This document shows positions 40,391 through 51,469 of a stretch of DNA of 64,000 nt, in pieces. Numbering within the stretch: position 1 is the stretch's first letter; every line of letters starts with the position of its first letter. The position numbers were made by a program, and so were the translations under genes. Source of the stretch: Augochlora pura (lineage: Eukaryota > Arthropoda > Insecta > Hymenoptera > Halictidae); assembly GCF_028453695.1 (NCBI RefSeq), contig NC_135775.1:15906545-15970544 (forward strand). The letters are read 5' to 3'. The notes below the pieces were generated by a model, which did not search any database, had not been told where the DNA came from, and saw only the letters and a list, made by a program, of their open reading frames with translations.

Positions 40391-41110
40391 CTTGTTGGGT
40401 TATTTCTAATAGTTATTGTTGACGGAAAATTTATTTTGATTGCTTATAACAATTATCGATGAACATAATTTACTTCATTTACTTATCACAGTTATCAGAG
40501 AGGGAAATTCTAGTTTAAATATAATACTTCTAGAAAAGTTAAATTGTATTTCGATCACATATCATACAGGGTGTTTAAAAAATGCACGTCAATAATTCAG
40601 GAGCTAAATGTACACACCAAAACAAATCAACAATTTCATATGAATTGAATATACACGAACATACATTATAAAAGGTACATCTTGTATTTAGCGTTTTCGT
40701 AAATACATGTCCAATTCAAGAAAGTTTATTCGGTATTTATAATAATCAATCGCACGACGCTAACGAAGTTATTACGCAGCAAGGTATATACCTTATCATA
40801 ACATTGCCATCTACCTTCTTGTTATCTCGTTTCTTCAAACTGTTCATACTAAAAATTATTTTGGTCGAATGCGAAACAATTCGGTATTATAAAATTTTTA
40901 ATTCCATCATCAATAATGACTACTGGCAAAGAAACAAAATTTTCGGTCAAATATTGACATTATTTTACCATATGATTTTTTAAATATATTCTTTTACATT
41001 TAAACTTGAACAACTTTATATGATAAACGCGTTTCAAATCTTTATTATCCTTGATCACTGATAAAAAAAAAGAACTGTAGCGGCAGAGTAAAACAAGTGA
41101 CAAAACTTAC

Positions 41111-41185
41111 CAAGGGCAGACGAATCTGGTTGACAATGGAGATGTAGAGTAGGAAGGTCACGAGGTAGTTTCTGGTCAGGCTCAT
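41111..41185 (-). CDS. Nplp1: Nplp1 exon 1: start codon and signal peptide
   Basis: This 25-codon exon begins MSLTRNYLVTFLLYISIV. The basic N-terminus followed by a hydrophobic core (YLVTFLLYISIV) is a classical secretory signal peptide. It ends exactly at CTG CCC TTG before a consensus donor gtaagt (41110-41105), in phase 0. The partner acceptor at 15252-15251 is also phase 0, so the join reads ...RLPL|VRCQDAES. The exon matters because without it the downstream frame has no start Met or secretion signal; the GTG seen just before exon 2 is intronic. It lies 26 kb from the next exon, but the signal sequence, TATA box and perfect donor all agree. No other signal-peptide exon was seen in between, although an alternative first exon cannot be excluded. 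Confidence 0.75.
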
Positions 41186-41261
41186 TTCGGCAAAAACTCC
41201 ACAATATCCTTTCGATGTCGTTCTACAAATCCGAATACCATTTTAGAACGTGTCCGCTTCC

Positions 41262-41268
41262 TTATATA
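41262..41268 (-). promoter_or_regulatory. TATA box of the Nplp1 promoter
   Basis: Read on the minus strand the sequence is CCTATATAAGGAAGCGG, a strong TATA-box match about 77 nt upstream of the Nplp1 ATG. A start about 30 nt downstream (near 41235) would give a 5' UTR of about 50 nt with no spliced leader needed. The flanking 41.2-41.65 kb is richer in G and C than the surroundings and includes a CAA-repeat run near 41605, as expected of a promoter-proximal region. The start site itself is inferred. Confidence 0.5.
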
Positions 41269-41399
41269 GGATCCATTTCACCCCGCGCAGGCGTCTCAAC
41301 CCCCATAGCACACCTACACCGAATGTACCCTATTCACACCATCACTAACAGTCCTGTTAGTGAAATATGCAATATGCACATATGCGGTGCACTGTGGCT

Positions 41400-44300
41400 G
41401 TAGATTTCGTCCTACGCTGATACACTATCCGGCCGGAACTAAAAAAAGCCTATCGAGGTAGGAAAAAGGATACGATTTTAAACCGCGACTCGGTTAATAT
41501 ACCGTGGATTATTGCGTGTCAGTCGAGGTAGTCTCCGTCTTTCATTTTTGACCATGGCACCACGCTTTATTGGCACTCGTCACTGTTCCTTTTTGTCCTT
41601 TCAACAACAACAACAAGCACCGACGGTTCCGGTATTTTAAACAGCGCAATCACCGTGATTATTTGTTGCAATGATGCGCTGTCAGTAGATTCTTTCTCAA
41701 TTGTTCATTGTCAATTGTCAATTGTCTAAATATCTCTTCGAATATATGAAAATGCGAAGTTTAGACAAAAATTATCTTCATTGATTGCACCAAATTCAAG
41801 CTAAATAGATATTTCTCTCATTGTTTTACATTTCACGTACCTATTTTTATTATAAATGCATAAAATCCGTGGTCTAGTTATAAGCTATTTAAAAATAATC
41901 TCTGCGAAAATTTATGGATTCAAGAATTATGCGACATTGAATGTTTCTTATTTTTTGGTGAACTAGTAGTGTTTGTAAATTAAAAATGTGCATTTAACAA
42001 CAGATTTTTATTGCAATTTAAATAATTTGATTGGACGTTCTATTCTACACAAAATTTGTATTATTCGAAAAACTATCGAGATTTAAAGTGCTGTATTTTT
42101 GACAAAAAATTGATTTCGGAGTTCCACGGTTTTACTTTTGTAAATCAATGTTAACTTTCTTCTAAGATGGTCGTATAAGATAGTGTTCACAAAAACTGAC
42201 ACCTCCTTTCTTGAAATTCCTACGAACTAAAACACGTACAGAATTACTGGAAATTTTTTTCGCGATTGAATTTGCCATTTTGAAAGTTACAGCTTTTCTT
42301 TTACAAAAATCTCTTGAATCATTATACAATTTTATGCCTTGTGGAACAAATAATAAAGATCACAAATTCAGTTATGTACCCTACATTACTGTAAAGTTAT
42401 CAGTATTATTATGTTAATACTAATTAATTAAAAAAGAAATCAGTAATATATACGTATAAATGTTTCGCCATGTTTTACTGACTTTGATCGAAAACATATG
42501 TTTTAAGAAATATTGTTTTTTATAACTTATAATTATCAAGTAAAATATAAAAAGTAACAATTTTATTTATCAAATTAAAATTACTTACAGAAGTAAATAA
42601 AATATATTTATAGATAATTTAATTAATCGTTTAGAAGATATTCAAAGAAATTTCGGAATTTAAACTAAAGACACTTCTGTGTGCAATGAAATGCAACCAT
42701 AATAATAATTATTATTATCGGTTATAATAATAACAGTAATAATGATTAGTTGATTTCTTCTAATTTACTGAAATTATGAAATCTTTCACGTTTCAAAGGT
42801 AGTGCCAAAAGGTCATTCTAATATCGGCATCACACTTTTCATTTAAAGTTCAATAAAAAGGCAACAAAAAATCGTGCATGAAAATTTATAGCTCTTTATA
42901 AAGGGGAAACTTCAGCCCTCAAATCTATGGAAGTTGCAAGTCTCAAGAAAAATGCTTTTTAACTACGTAACAACAGTTACGAGAAAAAGAGCCATTTTCA
43001 CTTTACCATCCACATCTCAATGCAAAAGCAGCTTCTTGAAAAACAACTTAAGAAAGGGCAAACAAAGACTTCGTACTTCACATATTGGTACCTAATCCTT
43101 TCCACGAAAATGTATGAATTAGAGATTGAATACATAAAATGTTTAAATGTGCGAAAACTTTCTTCATTTGTTACATACTTTACATTTACTTCCCTTTTCT
43201 AATCATTTTAGCAGAACAAATAAAATCTATTTTTTCTATTTTACTAAAGTTTAAAGTCGCTACTCCTCAGTTTTCTAACAAATGCATAAAATCTGCAATT
43301 AATGTTATCAACCACGACTTCTAAGTGTTTGCTTTATTAAATAAATCGCATTAATTCTTCGAGATTCCATAGGTTTAGCGCCCATAAATCAAATGAATCA
43401 AAATCATTATACCAGTTAAGGGCTGAGAACAATAATGGTTATGGATCGTGCGCATTTCATATAACTTTTTGCAAACTGCAAAAACTGTGAACGGAGTGTA
43501 AACGGTTTCCAATAAATTATTAAAATGTCTCAATAAGTTGCATACAAGAAAAAAAAGCTAGCTTTGCACGAGTGAGTTTTATAATTGCAGGCATCGGAAA
43601 TCGATCCTTTAATTTTGAAATGTTAACACCATTTAAATTAAAGTAGTCGAAAAAGACCTCGTACATTTTTATTCCGAGTCAACTTCGTACCGAAAGACCC
43701 TCATGGTGTTTTACTTTTAAATTATATATTACATTTTGCCACTTTTGCAATGACAAATTAATTTGATAAAAAAAAGTACATACAAATGAGGTATGTAAAA
43801 TCCTGTGTTCATATGGTATTTTTTTCATTCTTAACACTCCAAGTACATATTATACCATTATATTTTTAATTATAGTCATTATTATTCGAAACATATAAAC
43901 GATGTCAAAAGTTTCTCGACCAAGATTCGACGAAATTAATATTACGTTTTCGTACTACAATGGAATGCAAATATTATTTGAAATTCGCTTTGCACATTAA
44001 TTCAGATTACGTAATAATTCGACTGCAGATTTTATGCATTTACGGTAAAAATGACTAGCTGAAATATAAGACTATAAAGACATAAGGAGAATGGAACGAC
44101 ATTGATACACTATTTTCAAGTTGATCAAATTATTAAAAGAAACAATATATGTTTATTTTATTTTTGTTTCTTACAATCGTCTTCGATCATTTTTATTTTG
44201 CATAAAGAACCGCAGTCCAATAATAATAAAGCGTATAGAAACTTTTTTGACTGACTGCAAGGAGCGCTTTAAATTTCGTGTATCGATTACGCAACTTGTA

Positions 44301-45870
44301 AGCACATCCCTGATGATGGAAGACCCAGGCATCGTATTTTGATACTAGTTTCTTTGGGAATATACAATTTCAAACATAATTGAAAGCATATCTCTCAGTT
44401 CGATCCAATAAGTGTAATGGCACAAATAAAACGTGAAGATGATACATCATATTTTTATGCCAAAATGAATGGGACGCTAGGTCTAAAAATAAAATTTGTA
44501 CCTAGAAAGGACTAACAAGAACGTGGACAGTATCATGTATCGAGTTTAACTGAACTGGGTAGATTTATAAGCTTGTCAATTACAAATGTTACCCTTATTT
44601 TTATGATTATGGTCAAGAAATTACGAAATCATGAAACAACGGTAAATTAAAATGCGACGTAAGCACTATGCGCACAAATTGTAATTAAGATGGTCAAAAT
44701 AATAATTTTCTTCGTACCAAAGGCTTTGGAAAACTTTTCTTTTTCTATACGTTCTTAAACCAAAAAAAAAGAAAATTGTGACATTTACCCTATACTGCGT
44801 TTTTAATCGTTTCGAGCTCTGCTCTATTTAAAACAGTATAATTTTGTCTTGAGAAATTATATCGCATAATAGTAAGTTGATTCATTGCAATCGATTAGAA
44901 ACTGTTCCCATAATAATTTGTAATATTTTAGCATGGTATCGTACATAAAATGTCAAAATAGCGTTTTGAAATGTTGTCTAAAAGTGGAGCACTAACAAAA
45001 TCTGCAATTAATGCCGGAATAAACTAGTCAATCTGTTATTCATTACGAACTGACAGTGGATAGCGGTGTCTGAAAATAGATACAGCTTTTCTACTAATCA
45101 AGTTTGGATATACATAATATTATCAATACACGTAACTATAAATAACAGAAATATTTAGACGTATAACCGGAGATGAACAGTTAAGATTTATGATAATTAA
45201 TTACTATTTCGATACTCCTGCATTTTTTAGAACAGTAGTTTTAATATACTTAACCCATCCACGTAAAAAATAACTTTGAACAAAAATGAAGTTTTTCGGT
45301 GAATGTAATAACGGCGCAAGTCATACTTTTTTCATTGTTAGAAATGAGGACTACTATTGTTTACTAGCACGTGTAATGTCTAATGACCAAACTTATTATT
45401 TAGATAGTTTGGAGTTAAATCAATTCGTAATAACTTTATAATTTATTTTACTTGTCTTATTAACATATTATGTGACTTAAACCACTAGGATTCTAACCTA
45501 CTCGATTGTATTTTCCTATGACTCCGACATACATCTTTTGAAACGGTATAACTTTTTAAATGTAATCATTTGAGATATTAGAGGGTCTAGCTTACTAAAC
45601 AATGTTTATACACATTTTTACAAAAATTACATTTAGTCAGAATGACAAACGAAATAAGGACACGATGTTTTTTTACCTTTTTTTAACTTATAAAAAAGAA
45701 AAGTGCAAAAAAATATTTAGGTATTTTAAAATTCAAAGATTCTTAAAGGTCAAAATTCGTGAAAAACTGCGACGTAAGAAACCAACACCTGGTCCCATAT
45801 GACTCACGCCACATATGTTTTTAATCACTGTACTTTACACGTTATTACGGATTATTGATGGACGATAATA
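41400..45870. other. Intergenic sequence upstream of Nplp1
   Basis: AT-rich with no supported gene. It contains the best-preserved GACTGC MITE (44.02 kb). Open frames of 60-73 codons here are AT-driven and resemble nothing known. Confidence 0.6.
44017..44224. repeat. MITE, GACTGCAGATTTTATGCA family, copy e
   Basis: The best preserved copy: left end CGACTGCAGATTTTATGCAT; right end reverse complemented GGACTGCGGTTCTTTATGCA. The outer 10 bases agree apart from an A/G difference. About 208 bp, with no supported coding. Confidence 0.7.
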
Positions 45871-46131
45871 TTAACCCTTTGCGGTCCGGGCAGATTTCGC
45901 GAGCCGCTTATCCGCTTGGTACTATTTATTATGAATTTTGTCGAATCCTTCATTTTCGTGCTTTCCTTATAAAAGGTATCCCTTTTCTATTCGTCATTAT
46001 TGTTCCAGTTAAATCACATTGCGTATTAATTCATTTTTGGCCAAGTATGATGATAGTATAGAGTCAATCGATGAACATTGGAGTTCGTATCTGTGTCGAG
46101 TCACACTCCACATAAGACCGTTAAGGGTTAA
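45871..46131. mobile_element. piggyBac-like MITE
   Basis: 261 bp flanked by TTAA on both sides. The left end reads TTAACCCTTTGCGGTC and the right end reverse complemented reads TTAACCCTTAACGGTC, 14 of 16 identical. TTAA target sites and ends starting CCCT are the hallmark of the piggyBac superfamily. The internal open frame (68 codons) does not resemble a transposase, so it is non-autonomous. Confidence 0.75.
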
Positions 46132-46566
46132 AGGTTAAGGAAAGGAAATAAATTTTGGAAGACTAAATAATTGTTCTTTATTCATTACTTTTACAATGTG
46201 GTAATTACAATTGAGCATTTGTAACCACCATAAAATATCCCCTAGAAAACAAAGTGAGTTACATTGGGGACCTTAGTATTAGGAGTGACGATGGAAATAT
46301 GAACGTTATAATTATTATCTAAAATTTCGAGTAAGTACCCTTTTGAAAAATATATTTCTCCTTGCTACTTTCACATTATCTTCTTGCAATATAACCTAGC
46401 AATTTCTTTTCTTTTTTTCTTTACATGCTTTCCCATTAGTATAGGATCAACTGAAGTAACTTCTAAAACGATTCCCACTAAATTTTAGAGCAAACTAGTT
46501 CGTATTGATAATGCAACTTTCGGAGATAACAATTTTCGAATGTGCGCACATGGAGTATTATTATTA

Positions 46567-46752
46567 TTGGACTGCATTTATAGCAGAACTGAACAAACGA
46601 AACACAAAAGTGAAGACACAAGAACAATTTAAAAATATTACAACACTACTTTCGCTGTATCAATGCCATTAAAAGAAGAAGTACACTTTTATGTGATTCC
46701 TGTTTGATCTAAGAATGATGAAAAATTTTATTTTGCATAATGATTCGCCAAA
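46567..46752. repeat. MITE, GACTGCAGATTTTATGCA family, copy f
   Basis: Left end TTGGACTGCATTTATAGCAG; the right end contains ATTTTATTTTGCATAATGAT followed by TCGCCA, a decayed form of the family right end. Weaker than copy e. Confidence 0.45.
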
Positions 46753-46869
46753 AAGTTCTTATGAACTAATTTTAGAGAAATAATAGTGTATTATAAAGTA
46801 AAAGTTCAATCCAGGCGAGAGGTTCTAAGCCAATTTAAAGATATTTAAAATATAGGAGACCCATACATG

Positions 46870-46990
46870 AATGCTTTAATAATAATAATTATATATTAAT
46901 GATATAATAAATAATACTATAATAATATAATAATATATTAGTAATATAATAAATAATTTCATAATAATAAATTGTTCAGTGCAATAAAAA
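46870..46990. repeat. AT-only low-complexity tract
   Basis: Long stretch built from ATAAT/TAATA units; typical of slippage in AT-rich insect DNA. Confidence 0.85.
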
Positions 46991-47196
46991 AGTATTATTA
47001 ATAATCTTTATGAAATCCATAACAGTAGGCAGGGCATAGTGGGAACCATTATGTTCAGTATCTGTTGTATTTCTTCTCATCATACTAGAATGAGTATTAA
47101 ATATCAGTGTTAAATACTCATATGAGTATTAAATATTTCCAAACTTGTCGTTAATTTAAGGACAAGATCTCCTTTCATTTTTAAATTAACATCATA

Positions 47197-47472
47197 TACA
47201 GAGTGTGTGAAAAGTAACATTTTTTCATTTAAAACTACATTTTTCAGAAAAATCAGTGTAAAAATCCGTCAGGTTTGTAGTATACCGAGAAGTAGAATTG
47301 GTATGCAATGGTCAGACGCGCCACCTGATCCTTTTTCAATAGTATTAGTTTTTCAACCCAATTTTCCCCAGAAACGAAGCCTTGGATAGAAAAATGTTAT
47401 ACTTTTTTCCCACTTATTTTCCATGTAGAATCATCCCTTGGTCGCTTGTACCACGATTTTTTATATACTGTA
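47197..47472 (-). mobile_element. Diverged relative of the long-TIR element
   Basis: The right part (about 47390-47470) follows the right end of the 57.7-kb element: ATGTTATAC, then CCATGTAGAATCATCCCTTG and TGTACCACGATTTTTTATAT before CTGTA. The left end TACAGAGTGTG is only loosely similar. The middle is unrelated to the 57.7-kb copy and not recognisably coding. Confidence 0.45.
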
Positions 47473-47650
47473 TATTGAATTTCGACAAGCAAACGATATC
47501 TAGATGAATTTGACAACTTATTATACCATGTTCATCAAATAACCTTAAATACAAGAATATTTTTAATCCATTAACATCAGATTAACAACAATATTAATAC
47601 AGAAAGTTATTTTATTTACATCAATTTACATATTGTGATACGGTGGATTG

Positions 47651-47651
47651 N
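47651..47651. other. Single ambiguous base
   Basis: One n in otherwise resolved intergenic sequence. It affects no supported gene. Confidence 0.99.
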
Positions 47652-48376
47652 GAATATTAGTATCGGTTAGAACTAATTGTCTTATTTTATATAATCTACG
47701 CAATAAATGTATTTGTTTAAAGCATTAATTCTTCGGTTGGTACCACGTTTATCTTTAATTTCTTGATGAATCTCGCACACGTATTCATTTATATTCCATA
47801 AGTTTCATTGACAATTCCACGCAACCGCATCGACGAAATTAATATAATATAATCACAGACTTAGGTCTGCGCGAATCTGAATGTTATAAATACAGATAAT
47901 ATACGTTATAAAGTATACTCTTCAAAGTGAATATTCCCGTAAAAATATACATAGTACTTATCAACTGGCCGCTAATTTGATTAAGTCACTAAAACTAAGG
48001 GTTTCGAAAATACTTAACAAAACACAAAGCGATTAACATTCCATTTCAGTTTGTAATAAATAAATATTATCTTATCACGTCCCACATTAGGTTAAATTGT
48101 CCTGAAGCAGGCTCAAATACTCATCAGTCGGTATAGTTCATCTGCGATCTTATCAACTGGCTTGTTCAATTCATTACTTTACCTAACTAGAATTTCAAAA
48201 CTGACGCCAACTGACTTCAAAACAGTGTTTTATCTTCTGGATTTGAACCTTCGGCAATCAACTTTTCTTACATTTTGTTAGAGTATATTTGTTCTACGAT
48301 TGTCAGCGTTGATTCAAGATTGGCGACTCTGTCAAAAATAACAGGATTTTTTTGACAGGAATTTACGTTATATGTA

Positions 48377-48910
48377 TTCAATGGTATTCATTATGATAAA
48401 TGGAGATTCAGACCAAAACTATTTTAGTAAGTGAAAGAATGTTACGAAGTAATTGAAAATGAGGAGAAACCAGATGAAATTAAGGATATGGTTTGGATAA
48501 AAAAGAAGAGACTAGGGCAGAGAATTACGTAGTAGTAGTGCAACAATCGACAAACAGGAAATGACAACGATGCAACAATTGCAAAGAAAATAATCAAGAA
48601 ATTGGTCGGAATCTATATCGTAAAAATTAGTACAGTCGAATCAATAGAAAACTTTTAGACATGCAAATAAAAGAAGGGGGTAGCTCAATTGAATTATTCA
48701 ATTATTTTGAAAAATTAATCATCAAACTGCAAAATGCTGGAAAAAATTTAAGGACAACAAATGGAAATGTTCATTGTTGATTCTACCTAAAAACTTATCG
48801 CATATAATCGATGTAGTAGATACATTTCCTCGCATACAAAAATCAGTGGAGTACATAAAATCAAAGTTGATATTGGTATATCAGAGACGTTAAAGTACAA
48901 CTGGTACAAG
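48377..48910 (+). pseudogene. Copia-type gag remnant (element 1)
   Basis: Translated with breaks, this reads like the N-terminal gag of Ty1/copia elements (DUF4219 and UBN2 regions): FNGIHYDKWRFRPKLF, then KECYEVIENEEKPDEIKDMV, then LLDMQIKEGGSSIELFNYFE and LPKNLSHIIDVVDTFP, in the order expected for gag. Stops and frameshifts interrupt it at several points (for example two stops after the first block), so it is dead. The rest of this copy, including LTRs, was not recognised; it lies 2.3 kb from the second copia element. Confidence 0.7.
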
Positions 48911-49977
48911 AAAGAACGAACCTCATCCACGTGCAGCAGAAATTAAAATTCTCAATGTAAACAATTGAATGCAAGAAGATTTGGTAACGAATAAATAAGT
49001 AATCCAAGACTTTCATAAAATAGAAACAAATCATACAATCAAGCGAAAAGGTGTTTCAGATACGATTAACCAGACATGTTTAACGATTGGTAAAACAAAT
49101 TGGGAAGAGAGATCTTCGAGAAACTACGATCACACAAACAATGACCCAAAGATAAATTCCAATAATTTTGTAGTAGTACACAGAGACAAAAATTCGTAGA
49201 AATATTAAAAGCAAGAAATGGATACATAAGTGCAGATATAGTCGGATAATACAATCAAATAGCTATTAGATAGTAGTGGCTATTAGATAACATTTGCTCA
49301 GTAAAGGAATTTCGTGTAAGATAGGGAATATCTATTGACGAACCTGTAAAAATCTACAAAAACAACAGTGGAGAATTATCGAAAAAAGGAACATTTTCCA
49401 AAAGCTCCAATCATATTGACGTTGGTTAACATTTACTACCGCAAGAAAAGACTGATTTCTGTAGACAAAATTTCTATGAATAATTAAATTATTGACAAAT
49501 GTTCTCTCAACATACTGTTTAAAATGTTAAGTAAATGTATTATCATATTATAAACGATGTAAATCAGAATCGGATAGAGCAATGACAGAGCTCACTAAGT
49601 TTAATGCATTTATGTCGAAGTTTAGAACAATGAGGAAAGAAATTATAAAAGGCTTCTCAACGGTAATAGTAAATCGGTAATAGTAAATCGGTATCTAGTA
49701 AATCATTAATACTAACCTTTGTGGAAATAATCCTCCCTATATATGTTAAACTGTACAGATTGACTCCTTGCACTATAATAACGAGTCAGACTCGTGATAC
49801 AGATTTCATGCAACATCTATTAAATATTAATATTATTCATTTTTTTCTAGATCGAAATAAAAATAAATTTCTCTGTTATAAAAGTTTAGAAACAAAAGTA
49901 CAAAAAGCAAGAAAATAAATAAAAATTGTCTTGTCCTATTATTAAAAATATGAAGGTGAAATAAGGATCAACGCAGC

Positions 49978-50181
49978 GTGAAAGGAATAGTAGTGCAAGG
50001 GGTTAATTTATACCCCAATACTGGACACGCTTGTAAATTTTGTCGTAGTGAACGAATATGCAGAAGCTGTGGGAAAGTTATACACAGCCAAAATGAATTC
50101 TCGAATAAAGATAATCCAGTGTGTGTATATTGCGAAGGGGAATATCAGCCGAACTGTAGATCTCTCAAAAATAACAAATAG
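49978..50181 (+). pseudogene. Cysteine-rich zinc-knuckle-like ORF, probable retroelement fragment
   Basis: A 67-codon frame with paired cysteines: HACKFCRSERICRSCGKV and then CVYCEGEYQPNCRS. CxxC pairs and a CxxCx6C arrangement recall zinc knuckles of retroelement Gag proteins, and it lies between two copia remnants. It could belong to either element or to a different retroelement. No second domain was found and it is too short to stand alone. Confidence 0.4.
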
Positions 50182-51208
50182 GTGCACAGACAAATGGTTC
50201 TACTAAATATCGGTTTCTACAAAGCACAACACCACCATTCGATAAGACAATACAAGAAGGGATTATTAGTGGGAAAATAACTGGTGGACAACAAAGATCT
50301 CTATACAGAATCCATAATTAGGTACAAAAGATATCAACGTCAGAAGAAAATATTATATCATCTCGTGTGTTAACGAGGCAATACAGACTACACACATCAT
50401 CCAACGTTATGAATGTAACTATAATGCAATAGTCACGAAACAAAATTCAGTGTTTCTTTTGAATTAAACAAAAAAGTAAACCAATCCAATCTCAACTCCC
50501 AACCATTAGCCTCTACACCCAATCCACAGGTTCCCTCCACCAGAAAATTTAATCTTCTAATTGAGTAAGACTGTACTCACTAAAAAAGAAAACAACCACA
50601 AATAGAAACAGAGACTATGAAATGGACAAATCAATACACATCATACTGTAAGATTGTAGGAGTATTAACACTTTACCGATCAGTAGCTTATAAATCGACT
50701 TTTTCTCCCGATTGATAGTTTGTGAACAGGTTGCCATAGCAACCAATAATTTGTTATCTATTATTGAGATAAACGTGTTAGATTATAATACTGTAAGCTC
50801 TTATATTATTATACAATTTTTTAATATTACATACCTTTTGTGATGTATAAAATAAACATAATAGAAGTAAAATAAATAAAATAGATAAAATAAATATTGC
50901 TTAATGCTAATGTCATGAAAATATAAAAAAGTTAGCAAATTTAATTATCCCATAATAACAGAAATGTTTGCAACCGAATAACTGATCGGTAAAGTGTTAA
51001 TAACAATAGAACGGAAATGTACAGTATACATCGGATATTACAATACATGTCAAAACGTAGGTCGGATCAAACAAGAAATTTTCCCTTGCAGGATATAAGA
51101 CAGTAAGAAAGGATAGACAATCTGGTTATGGATGTCAAATAACCATCCTCATAGACAAAAGCTGAAATACGAGAATATTTATATTACTCGCGAGATTTAT
51201 ATTATATA

Positions 51209-51469
51209 TGTATGCCTAAAAACAAAAATGGACAATTTGGGTAGAGGAGGTACGATTACTCGAACCTTGTGCTTCGTATCTTCTCTTCCCAAATTGTCCA
51301 TTTTTACTTACAAGTTCAAGGACAATTCGGGAGAATTTACTGTAAAAAACTCGCGATATCTATACTACGTCTTACCGTATTCTGTTCTACCTGGTGCGCT
51401 GTCCTTCATTCTGCATCAAGACCTCTACTTAATTGATTATGTGAAATATATAAGTTGATTAATCTAACA
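51209..51469 (+). repeat. 5' LTR of the copia element, with an inserted hairpin repeat
   Basis: It begins TGTATGCCTAA, like the 3' LTR start TGACATATGCCTAA, and ends near AATCTAACA. The middle (about 51221-51348) has no match in the 3' LTR and consists of an inverted repeat plus a TACAGTAAATTCTCCC end, so it is an insertion made after the element integrated. Confidence 0.6.
51224..51306. repeat. Perfect hairpin inside the 5' LTR
   Basis: AAAAATGGACAATTTGGG at 51224-51241 is exactly mirrored by CCCAAATTGTCCATTTTT at 51288-51305: 18-bp arms and a 46-base loop. It abuts the repeat terminus GGGAGAATTTACTGTA. Confidence 0.9.

Larger units (their letters stand above)
15251..41110 (-). other. Nplp1 intron 1 (25.9 kb)
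   Basis: A single large intron between the signal-peptide exon and exon 2. It holds one recognisable MITE (26.97 kb), AT-rich low-complexity runs, and no supported nested gene. More G+C-rich islands stand out at about 17.2-17.5, 18.68-19.08, 26.56-26.87, 30.29-30.9 and 31.46-31.8 kb; large first introns of neuropeptide genes often hold enhancers, but no specific site is assigned here. Open frames in the islands (82, 117 and 95 codons at 18728, 30295 and 31496) match nothing I recognise. Confidence 0.65.
3670..41235 (-). other. Nplp1: Nplp1 transcription unit (neuropeptide-like precursor 1)
   Basis: This is the gene-level span for a secreted neuropeptide precursor. In insects NPLP1 is made in peptidergic neurons, enters the regulated secretory pathway, and is cut at dibasic KR sites into many short peptides, some amidated after a Gly. 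Five coding exons join in frame: 41185-41111 (phase 0), 15250-14790 (ends phase 2), 12306-11984 (ends phase 1), 11372-10911 (ends phase 1) and about 4427/4421-4252. Every junction has a GT donor and AG acceptor with matching phase. The joined precursor is about 496-498 aa. Introns are 25.9 kb, 2.5 kb, 0.6 kb and 6.5 kb. The left limit is set by the first AATAAA on the minus strand after the stop, and the right limit by a TATA box; both limits are inferred. Two assembly gaps lie in the last intron, so the exon list may be incomplete. Confidence 0.85.

Noticed and set aside
49661..49700. Short tandem repeat GGTAATAGTAAATC (two units), considered as a CRISPR-like array
   Set aside because: Only two direct units with no spacers; an ordinary local duplication in a eukaryotic genome.
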